Shown: piece after piece, positions 54,715 to 64,000 of the stretch
Layout: every line of letters starts with the position of its first letter
Position numbering within the stretch: position 1 is the first letter of the stretch
NCBI GenBank assembly: GCA_963783195.1
Contig: CAWAMV010000004.1
Span: forward strand, 930,001 to 994,000
DNA length: 64,000 bases
Direction of reading: 5' to 3'
DNA from: Croceibacterium_B sp963783195
GTDB taxonomy: Bacteria; Pseudomonadota; Alphaproteobacteria; Sphingomonadales; Sphingomonadaceae
Translations under genes and position numbers: made by a program
The notes under the pieces: model-generated
Told to the model about the DNA's origin: nothing
Database searches by the model: none
The model's input: only the letters and a program-made list of their open reading frames with translations

Positions 54715-55383
54715 TCAAGCGTGTTCGGAACTCGGGGATAGCCACTGCCAAGGGTGCAGCCGGTACCATTGCGTTGCGACATACTTGCAGCCGGCCTCCA
54801 CCGGCATACCGGCATGGACCAGCAACGGATTGGGCTGGCCGCGCCGGTCCATGTTGTTCCACGCGACGAGCATTCCGGTCTCCGGCGTTATCGCCAGCCC
54901 GAGCCGCGAGAAGCGGGTGGCGCCACCCGCCTGCGGTTCATTCAGGTAAAGCATGGCCGTCCAGGATCGTTGCCCGCCGCGCAGCCGTTCCCGCTGCCAA
55001 TGCGCACGATCCTCGAGGAAGCTGTCGCGGTGCTGGCGGTATTCTTCTCCCGGCCGATAGCGCTGGCCTTGCAGCGGTTCGGCATGGGCTCGCTCGAGCC
55101 CAAGCAACGCGTCGATCCGCCGGCCTATGTCGAGTGCCAGCGGATGGTCGCGAAAGAAGTGCGTCGCGCTGGAGCGGACGCCCTTGCGGCCCGTGGGGCT
55201 GTCGTTGAACAGCGGCGAGGGCGTCGCCAGTTGCTCAACCGCTTCGGCCAGGACCGCGCAGGTTTCCTCGTCGAGGAAGCCAGGCACGGTGAACAGGTCG
55301 ACCCTGCGACCGGCGAGGGGAATCGCCCGGGGATTGCCCCGCAATCGCTCCCGTACCGTCCTGCCGACCGCGGCGAGCCCCAC
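54715..55383 (-). CDS. 2OG-Fe(II) oxygenase, prolyl 4-hydroxylase type
   Basis: About 222 residues. The Fe(II) triad is visible: His and Asp in YRQHRDSFLED and His in LLVHAGMPVEAG, followed by KYVATQWYR whose Lys or Arg would bind 2-oxoglutarate. AMLYLNEPQAGGATRFSRLG is the typical core strand. The frame continues upstream into acnA; a GTG at 55383 is the best start candidate, but it is not certain. The substrate is unknown. It directly follows acnA on the same strand. Confidence 0.82.
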   Translation of the reverse strand: MGLAAVGRTVRERLRGNPRAIPLAGRRVDLFTVPGFLDEETCAVLAEAVEQLATPSPLFNDSPTGRKGVRSSATHFFRDHPLALDIGRRIDALLGLERAHAEPLQGQRYRPGEEYRQHRDSFLEDRAHWQRERLRGGQRSWTAMLYLNEPQAGGATRFSRLGLAITPETGMLVAWNNMDRRGQPNPLLVHAGMPVEAGCKYVATQWYRLHPWQWLSPSSEHA

Positions 55384-55436
55384 CGGGTCGGCCCTGTCGT
55401 CCGCCGCGCCGCGAATACGAAGGCGGCGCAGCAGGC

Positions 55437-58109
<2,673 letters not shown>

Positions 58110-58238
58110 GTAGGGGCGGGTCCTTCCTGTCTGCCGGGTCCGGCCGGGAGAATCGCGCGGTAAGCGCGGGAAGGGCCGGATTTGCGCGGGCCCTGCGCGT
58201 TCCGCGGCGCAAAATCAAGGGCCCGGGATTGGAACTCG

Positions 58239-58517
58239 ATGGCGGACGCGCTAGTTCCGCGCGCGATGCCTTTCGGACCATCTCCCCGCCCCAAGGAGCC
58301 CCTGCGGGTCGGCGTCATGTTGCTCGGCCTCGCGCTGGCGGCTGCGCTCGGCGGCGCTTCGGGCGTCATCTGGCACTGGCTCGCCGGCGATGACACGCCG
58401 GCAGCGGAAGACGCCGCCAGCGCCGAGCCGGAGGGCGAAGAGAGCGAAACACCCACGCCGACGCCCACTCCGTCTGCGACGATCGCCCTGCCACAGCCTT
58501 CTCCGGGGGCGGGCTAG
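58239..58517 (+). CDS. Small single-pass membrane protein with Thr-Pro-rich tail
   Basis: The 92-residue product starts MADALVPRAMPFGP, has one hydrophobic helix (about 25-48, GVMLLGLALAAALGGASGV) and an acidic, then Thr-Pro repetitive tail (TPTPTPTPS). No family is recognised. It overlaps the end of the convergent EamA gene by 4 bp. Confidence 0.55.
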   Translation: MADALVPRAMPFGPSPRPKEPLRVGVMLLGLALAAALGGASGVIWHWLAGDDTPAAEDAASAEPEGEESETPTPTPTPSATIALPQPSPGAG

Positions 58518-59398
58518 GCTGCGGTCAGCTCTGGCGGCTTGCGCGGGGCGGCGATCCAGCAGGCGAATACGATGAGGACTGCGCCGAACATCGTCGGAAC
58601 GGCCACGCCTTCGCGGAAGAACAGCCATCCGAACAGCACCGCCCAGAGGAAACCGGAGTATTCGAGCGGCACGAGCGCCTGCGCCTCGGCGCGAGCATAG
58701 GCCCAGGCGAGCATCATCGCGCCGCCCACGCCCATCGCAGCCGCCGCGAAGATCCACGGCAGCACGGCGCTGTCGGGCCATTCGAAGTACCAGGGAGCGG
58801 CAAGAGCATAGACCAGGCCCGCGACGCCCGTCTGGAAGGTCGCCACCTCGGCCGGCTTCGCCACCAGCGCCTGCTGCCGCTGCAACACCAGGTTCCAGGC
58901 GTAGAAGGAAGCGCTCGTCAGCACCGAAGCAATGCCCCAGATCGTGTCGCTTCCAGCGGCCGGCGCGTCTATCCGGCCCCAGGCGATGGCGACCACCCCA
59001 GCAAGGCCCATGATCGATGCGGCGACCGCGGTCCTCGCAACCTGCTCGCCCAATACGATCGCGGCGAGGTAGAGCGCCATAAGGGGCGAAATGAAGGACA
59101 GTGCAATGGCTTCGGCAAGCGGCAGGATCGTCAGCGCCCAGAAGAAGGTGAGCCCCATCGCCGCGACGACCACGCCACGCAGGAGATGCAGCCGCAGCGC
59201 GGTTCGGCGGGGCCATCCGCGCCGGGTCGCCAGCCACAGCGGCGCCGCCAGGGCGACCGCAAACAGACTGCGCACCATCAACGTGACATAGGTCCCGACT
59301 GCCAGAGCCGAGTGCTTCATCACCGCATCCATCAGCGACAGCAGGCCGACGGCGGCCAGTGTCATGATGAACGGTGCGAAATGGCTGCGGGCGGTCAT
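58514..59398 (-). CDS. EamA/DMT superfamily transporter
   Basis: The 294-residue protein has ten helices in two EamA repeats, typical of the RhaT/DMT superfamily. GLTFFWALTILPLAEAIALSF with its conserved Pro-Leu-Ala motif is visible in the first repeat, and ALVPLEYSGFLWAVLFGWLFF in the second. The substrate is unknown. It is convergent with the small membrane gene and divergent from the L,D-transpeptidase gene. Confidence 0.9.
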   Translation of the reverse strand: MTARSHFAPFIMTLAAVGLLSLMDAVMKHSALAVGTYVTLMVRSLFAVALAAPLWLATRRGWPRRTALRLHLLRGVVVAAMGLTFFWALTILPLAEAIALSFISPLMALYLAAIVLGEQVARTAVAASIMGLAGVVAIAWGRIDAPAAGSDTIWGIASVLTSASFYAWNLVLQRQQALVAKPAEVATFQTGVAGLVYALAAPWYFEWPDSAVLPWIFAAAAMGVGGAMMLAWAYARAEAQALVPLEYSGFLWAVLFGWLFFREGVAVPTMFGAVLIVFACWIAAPRKPPELTAA

Positions 59399-59550
59399 GT
59401 CGGGGCTTTACGCCAGCCGAACCGACGGGCAAGGCGCGGATCGACGAACTGCACTTCGCGACCCGCGATTCAGCCGTGCTTCACCTGATATGGTTGATGC
59501 AACGTTTTCAAAGGAGCACAATTGCGCTCCGACCAACAGGGCAAGGACGA

Positions 59551-60921
59551 ATGACCGCTTTCCTGCGTACCTCCACGCTGACGCTTTGCGCCGCGCTTCT
59601 TTCCGCCACTCCTGCCGCGGCGCAGCAGCGCACGGTCACGGCCGAAGCGCAGTTCGACAAGGTGTTGCCGCAAAAGGTGCTCGAGGAAGATGCGGTCGAG
59701 GTCGTCTCGAACCCGGTGGTCCAGTCTGCCGTGCAGACCCCCCGCTACCCGCTGCTCCAGCACTGGCTGGTGTCCGACGCTCAGGGTCTGCTGAAGGCGA
59801 TCGAAGGTATCGGGGCAGAAGGGCTCGACCCGCGGGATTATCGTGCGGAGGCCCTTCGCCAGGCGATTGCGTTGGGGCCCAGCAACGAGCTCGACCAGCT
59901 CGCCAGCGAGACATTCGGCTGGCTGGTGGAGGACCTGCGCGACGGACGCACGCCAATGGAGGCGCGCAAGCAGTGGTTCGTGGTCGATCCAGACGCTGAC
60001 CTGATCCCAACAGGCAAGGTGCTGGCCGAGGCACTGGCGAGTCACGACATCGCCGGAACGCTCGCCGGGCTCGACCCGACGCATCCCGACTACATTGCGC
60101 TCAAAGCCGAACTGGCGTCCGCCAAGGACCCGGCGCGGCGCAAGATGATCCGTGCCAACATGGATCGCTGGCGCTGGCTCGCACGCGACCTCGGCGGGCA
60201 GTATCTCATTACCAACGTACCCGAGTACCAGCTACGGCTGACGGTCAACGACCAGATCATCCGCACGTACAAGACCATCGTTGGCAAGCCGGGACGTACT
60301 GCGACGCCGCAGCTGGCGGAGACGGTCGAGGGCGTGATCTTCAACCCCACCTGGACCGTGCCGCAGTCGATCGTGAAGGGCGAGGGGCTGGGCGCCAAGG
60401 TGCTGGGCAATCCGACATGGGCGAAGAATGCGGGCTACAAGGCAACGAAGGATGCGAACGGCACGGTCTACGTGGTGCAGCAGCCGGGGCCGGCGAATTC
60501 GCTGGGGCTGATGAAGCTCGACATGCCCAATCCGCACGCGATCTTCCTGCACGACACGCCCAGCAAGAGCCTGTTCAACCGTGAGACGCGCGCGCTCAGC
60601 CACGGCTGCATCCGCACCGAGCGGGCGCTGGAGCTGGCGATGACCATCGCCATTCTGGGGCAGGGCACGAGCAAGGACGAAGCGATAAATATATCGCGTT
60701 CGGGCAAATATACCCGCGTGCCGGTGGTCAAGACCATGCCGGTCTACATCACGTACTTCACGATGGGCCGCGACATTGACGGCAACTTGCGCACCTTCAG
60801 CGACATCTACGATCGCGACGCCCCCGTCCTTGCCAGCCTGGATGCCCCGCGGGTGGGCAACCGGGCCCGCAAGACCAGCGAGGACGTGGTTCAGATCATC
60901 GACGACCTGCAGGACAGTTGA
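59551..60921 (+). CDS. L,D-transpeptidase (YcbB/LdtD type)
   Basis: The 456-residue protein has a signal peptide (AALLSATPAAAQQ), an N-terminal scaffold region, a YcbB-type core and the YkuD catalytic motif FNRETRALSHGCIRTER with the active His and Cys. It would form 3-3 crosslinks in peptidoglycan or attach lipoprotein in the periplasm. GTWTVP-type substrate-binding phrases are present as FNPTWTVPQSIVKGEG. The ATG at 59551 is preceded by CAAGGACGA; a longer frame exists, but the signal peptide fixes this start. Confidence 0.92.
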   Translation: MTAFLRTSTLTLCAALLSATPAAAQQRTVTAEAQFDKVLPQKVLEEDAVEVVSNPVVQSAVQTPRYPLLQHWLVSDAQGLLKAIEGIGAEGLDPRDYRAEALRQAIALGPSNELDQLASETFGWLVEDLRDGRTPMEARKQWFVVDPDADLIPTGKVLAEALASHDIAGTLAGLDPTHPDYIALKAELASAKDPARRKMIRANMDRWRWLARDLGGQYLITNVPEYQLRLTVNDQIIRTYKTIVGKPGRTATPQLAETVEGVIFNPTWTVPQSIVKGEGLGAKVLGNPTWAKNAGYKATKDANGTVYVVQQPGPANSLGLMKLDMPNPHAIFLHDTPSKSLFNRETRALSHGCIRTERALELAMTIAILGQGTSKDEAINISRSGKYTRVPVVKTMPVYITYFTMGRDIDGNLRTFSDIYDRDAPVLASLDAPRVGNRARKTSEDVVQIIDDLQDS

Positions 60922-60935
60922 TCGGCGGCGGGCGC

Positions 60936-62210
60936 TCAGTTGGAATGAGCGATCCGTGCGAAGTAATCGAGGACTTCGCCACGCAGCCAGTCGGGCTCTA
61001 CAGGCGGGAAGTAGCTCAGCTTCACGATCACGGTCCGGCTGCCAGGGTGGATGTAGATGAACTGGCCGGCCAGTCCGACCGCCGCAAACGCGCCGCGTTC
61101 GTCGTCAACCTGCCACGTCTGCAGGCCATAACCGGGCATAGGGCCTCCGGTCGGCTTCATTGTCGTCATTGCTGCGATCCAGCCTTCCGGCAGAATCCGT
61201 CGTCCGTTCGCTTCCCCCTTGCCGAGCATTAGCTGACCGAGCCGGCCGAAGTCGCGCAGTGTCGCGTTGAATCCCATGCCGTTTAGCGCGCGGCCCACAC
61301 CCGGCGGCCCGTCGACCAGCCAGAAAGCGTCCGCCTCTGCACCCAGCGGTTGCCACAGCCGCTCCTCGGTTTGCCGCTCGATCGTCTGCCCAGTTGCGCG
61401 TTCCAGCACCCAGCCCAGCACCATGGTGTCGAGCGTCAGGTAGTTGAAGCGCGTCCCCGGCGTCTCGCGTCGGCCGACCTCGCGCCCGAAATCGGCAAAG
61501 CGCCGCTCGTTTCGGACGATCGCGGTCTCGTGCATCGTGGCGGCGAAGCTGGGATTCTCGCCGAAATCGTACCGTTCGTCCGCGTCTACGCCCGACCGCA
61601 TTTCCATCAGGTTGCGCAGCGTGGCGGCCCCATAGCCGCTGTCGGCCAGTTCAGGGACGTAGCGGGTCACCGGGTCGTCGAGCGAGGAAATCTCGCCCTT
61701 TTCCAATGCCATGCCGATGAGCATCGCAGTGATCGTCTTCGACATCGAGAAGGCGATGTGGCGCGTCGCCGGGGTCATGCGATTGCGATAGTTCTCGAAT
61801 ACGATCTTGCCATCGCGCATGACGAGGAGGGCGTTCGTGAACGTGCGATCCGCCCAGGCATCGTAGTCGGTCTCGGTCCCGGCCACCTGCGCGCGTGGCA
61901 TTGCGAAGCTAGTCGCACGCGGGAGCGCCCAGGTCATTCGCGGCGCTTCGACCGGGCGCCAGGCAAAGAGATTGTTCGTCTCGCGGAAAGTGAACGAGTT
62001 GATCGCCGGATTAAGCCACTGGTCGCGCATGGCGATCGTGGTCGCTGACGGCGGGAACTGCTGCGCCCACTTCGCCTCTGCCACGGGAGCGGCGCCCGTT
62101 TGCGCGACCCCCGGCCCGGCAGTGTTGGCGCAACCGGCGAGAGGGACCGCGCAGCAGGCCACGACCGCGGCGAGAGCGCCTGCGAAAGGCGACCGGAAGG
62201 ATGCGCGCAT
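60936..62210 (-). CDS. Serine hydrolase of the beta-lactamase/esterase class (lipoprotein)
   Basis: The 424-residue product has a lipobox (LAGC near residue 27) and a class C-type fold. The SxxK motif is in FSMSKTITAM, the second motif is a tyrosine in FNYLTLDTMV, and the third is in GLAGQFIYI. It resembles family VIII esterases and 6-aminohexanoate-dimer hydrolases. Probably hydrolyses an ester or amide in the periplasm. Its start overlaps the GMC oxidoreductase stop by one base (TGATG), so the two are cotranscribed. Confidence 0.85.
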   Translation of the reverse strand: MRASFRSPFAGALAAVVACCAVPLAGCANTAGPGVAQTGAAPVAEAKWAQQFPPSATTIAMRDQWLNPAINSFTFRETNNLFAWRPVEAPRMTWALPRATSFAMPRAQVAGTETDYDAWADRTFTNALLVMRDGKIVFENYRNRMTPATRHIAFSMSKTITAMLIGMALEKGEISSLDDPVTRYVPELADSGYGAATLRNLMEMRSGVDADERYDFGENPSFAATMHETAIVRNERRFADFGREVGRRETPGTRFNYLTLDTMVLGWVLERATGQTIERQTEERLWQPLGAEADAFWLVDGPPGVGRALNGMGFNATLRDFGRLGQLMLGKGEANGRRILPEGWIAAMTTMKPTGGPMPGYGLQTWQVDDERGAFAAVGLAGQFIYIHPGSRTVIVKLSYFPPVEPDWLRGEVLDYFARIAHSN

Positions 62211-63868
62211 CAGGCCGCCGCCGCGTCGCGGGCGTCGGCCAGGACCATCTCGGCACCCTTTTCGGCGATCATGATCGTCGGCGCGTTGGTATTGCCGCTG
62301 GTGATCTTGGGGAACACGGAGGCGTCGATCACGCGCAAGTTCTCGACCCCGCGGACCTTGAGCTCGGGCGAAAGCGGGAAGCGATCGTCGCCCATCGCAA
62401 CCGTGCCGACCGGGTGATATACGGTGGCCGAGGCGACCTTGGCATATTCGAACATCGCCTGGTCGGTGTCGCCGAAGGGATCGCCGGCATCGGCCATGTA
62501 CTGCCGGATCGCCGGCTGGTTCCAGATCGCGCGGATAACCTTGAGCTGCTCGATTGCCATCTGCTGGTCAATGGGATCCGACAGATAGTTCGGCACAATC
62601 CTGGGGTTCACCAAGCCATCGGGCGACTTCGCATGGATGGAGCCGCGCGATTCCGGGCGGAGCTGGCAGGGATTGCTCGCCATGCCGGGTTCCTTTTCGA
62701 GCTGCAGCCCCTGGGTGGTCGCCAGCACCTCAAGGTCCATGCTTGCCGCCATCATGTGGATCTGCATGTCGGGGTGTTCGAGCTCGGGCCGGGTCTTTGC
62801 GAAGGCACAACCGTGCGCCACCGCCATGCTGAGGATGCCCGTCTTCGCCACCTGGTACTTGGCGATTTCCTTGACCAGGTTGAGCCCGGTCGAGCGGTAA
62901 TTGATCGAGTGCCAGTCTTCCTTGAGGCGTGCCTGGCAGCCGATCATAACGTGATCCTGCAGGTTCTCGCCAACCCCCTTGCTCTCATGCACGACCTGGA
63001 CGCCCAGCTCTTGCAGCAACGCGCCTTGCCCGACCCCGCTGATTTCCAGCAGCTTGGGCGATTCGACCGAGCCGGCGGCGAGGATCACTTCACGCGCCGC
63101 CATCACCTTGCGTTTCTCGCCGTGCTGCATGAACTCGACGCCAACCGCCTTCTTTCCTTCGAACAGAATGCGGGTGGTCATCGCGCGTGTCTCGACCAGC
63201 AGGTTTTCGCGCCCCATCGCGGGATGGAGATAGGCATTCGCAGCCGAATGGCGCTTGCCGTTCTTCGCGGTCAACTGGAACCAGGTGACGCCCTCTTGGT
63301 CGCCATCGTTGAGGTCCTCGCGATAGGGCAGTCCGTATTCCTCGCAAGCCTCGATCAATGCGCCGGAAATCGGGTGCTTTTCGGGAAAGTCGGACACGTT
63401 GAGCGGCCCGCCGACACCGTGGGTCTCGCTCTCGCCGCGCTCCTGGTTCTGGGCCTTCTTGAAGTAGGGCACGACTTCGTCCCAGCTCCATCCCCGCGCG
63501 CCCATCTGCGCCCAGCCGTCATAGTCGGCAGCCTGACCACGCACGTAGAGCAAGCCGTTGATCGAGGAAGATCCCCCCAACACCTTGCCCTTGGGCCACT
63601 TGTGCGGCCGGTCGCCGGTGCCGTGATCGCTTTCGGTGTCGTAGAGCCAGTTGACCTTCGGATCGTTCAGCGTCTTGCCGAAGCCGATGGGGGTCTGGAT
63701 CATCATGTTGGACCAGAACTGGCCCGGTTCCTTGAGCGGGCGATCGTCGCCGCCCGCCTCGAGCAGCACGACCTTGTACTTGCCGCCCTCGCTCAGCCGC
63801 GCCGCCAGGACGCAGCCCGCGCTGCCCGCCCCAACGATCACGTAATCTGCATAAAGGTCCGCTGCCAT
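62210..63868 (-). CDS. GMC-family FAD oxidoreductase (alcohol/choline dehydrogenase type)
   Basis: The 552-residue flavoenzyme has the FAD motif VIVGAGSAGCVLAARLSE, GMC signature 1 GKVLGGSSSINGLLYVRG and signature 2 EVILAAGSVESPKLLEISGVG. The C-terminus holds the conserved VYHPVGTVAMGDD active-site His and the late NTNAPTIMIAEKGAEM. It oxidises an alcohol; the substrate cannot be told. It is followed by the serine hydrolase gene, which hints at a short catabolic pathway. Confidence 0.93.
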   Translation of the reverse strand: MAADLYADYVIVGAGSAGCVLAARLSEGGKYKVVLLEAGGDDRPLKEPGQFWSNMMIQTPIGFGKTLNDPKVNWLYDTESDHGTGDRPHKWPKGKVLGGSSSINGLLYVRGQAADYDGWAQMGARGWSWDEVVPYFKKAQNQERGESETHGVGGPLNVSDFPEKHPISGALIEACEEYGLPYREDLNDGDQEGVTWFQLTAKNGKRHSAANAYLHPAMGRENLLVETRAMTTRILFEGKKAVGVEFMQHGEKRKVMAAREVILAAGSVESPKLLEISGVGQGALLQELGVQVVHESKGVGENLQDHVMIGCQARLKEDWHSINYRSTGLNLVKEIAKYQVAKTGILSMAVAHGCAFAKTRPELEHPDMQIHMMAASMDLEVLATTQGLQLEKEPGMASNPCQLRPESRGSIHAKSPDGLVNPRIVPNYLSDPIDQQMAIEQLKVIRAIWNQPAIRQYMADAGDPFGDTDQAMFEYAKVASATVYHPVGTVAMGDDRFPLSPELKVRGVENLRVIDASVFPKITSGNTNAPTIMIAEKGAEMVLADARDAAAA

Positions 63869-63952
63869 GTCGTGCTCCTCTCAATTCGTATTTCCAGGCA
63901 GGCTAGAGCACCGGACACAATCAACAAAGGCCGTCGTGACGGGAGCGGATGG

Positions 63953-64000
63953 ATGATCAAGCCGGAACTGGAATTCGTTTACGAGGCGGGGGGCGAACTC
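63953..64000 (+). CDS. Start of an unidentified gene, truncated at the right edge
   Basis: An ATG at 63953 opens a frame reading MIKPELEFVYEAGGEL to the window end (16 codons). The short N-terminus resembles DUF3237 proteins but is too short for a firm call. It is divergent from the GMC gene. Confidence 0.35.
   Translation, partial: MIKPELEFVYEAGGEL

Overview
The window is a chromosomal stretch of a GC-rich alphaproteobacterium. The protein set points to the Sphingomonadales, most likely an Erythrobacteraceae member such as Erythrobacter or Altererythrobacter. This is inferred from the look of the housekeeping proteins and the gene order (rpmH-rnpA-yidD-yidC-engB, secB-tim44-mltA-smr); no database search was possible. 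I see no rRNA, tRNA, CRISPR array, transposase, integrase or phage gene. Most of the DNA is densely packed core genome with overlapping starts and stops.

Layout. 1-5270: the 5' end of a ComM/YifB gene, a CPBP protease, a periplasmic protein, then rpmH-rnpA-yidD-yidC-engB (ribosome, RNase P, membrane protein insertion). 5271-7220: a lower-GC island of four small membrane or lipoprotein genes punctuated by seven copies of a ~29-bp repeat. 7224-14804: a DUF6152 operon, a GST, a cupin, dapE, a dicarboxylate/amino-acid symporter, and a minus-strand operon dapB-K+ channel-nth-lipoprotein. 14840-22065: sirtuin, a frameshifted S41 peptidase, an exonuclease-like gene, a ThiF/MoeB protein, dnaA, rpsT, mutM. 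22139-31985: EamA transporter-ubiE-ubiB, a tandem pair of paralogous polytopic proteins, coaBC-dut, an esterase and a DUF4136 lipoprotein.

32132-40308: trpS, murJ, secB on the minus strand; tim44-like, mltA, smr on the plus strand; then a frameshifted RTX-type secreted protein. 40321-49078: a VIT transporter, a divergent DUF2306/LytTR pair, a peroxide-defence cluster (ahpC, ahpF, katG), an enoyl-CoA hydratase-like gene and a membrane protein. 49119-55383: aroC, ruvA and ruvB split by a ~450-bp anomalous insert, a PEP-CTERM-like low-complexity surface protein, and a three-gene XRE-regulator module with a clear double-palindrome operator. 55437-64000: acnA, a second EamA transporter, an L,D-transpeptidase, a serine hydrolase, a GMC oxidoreductase and the first codons of a gene running off the end.

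Pathways represented: lysine/peptidoglycan precursors (dapE, dapB) and wall remodelling (murJ, mltA, L,D-transpeptidase); ubiquinone (ubiE, ubiB); CoA (coaBC); the shikimate pathway (aroC); DNA replication and repair (dnaA, nth, mutM, ruvAB, dut); peroxide defence (ahpC, ahpF, katG).

The parts least explained by known families are the repeat-punctuated island at 5.3-7.2 kb, the XRE/two-membrane-protein module at 54.0-54.7 kb, the asparagine/glutamine/serine-rich PEP-CTERM-like protein at 52.8 kb, the tandem paralogs at 25.4-27.6 kb and the insert between ruvA and ruvB. Three separate genes each need a single one-base shift to read through; because all three look like one extra base, sequence error must be excluded before calling them pseudogenes.
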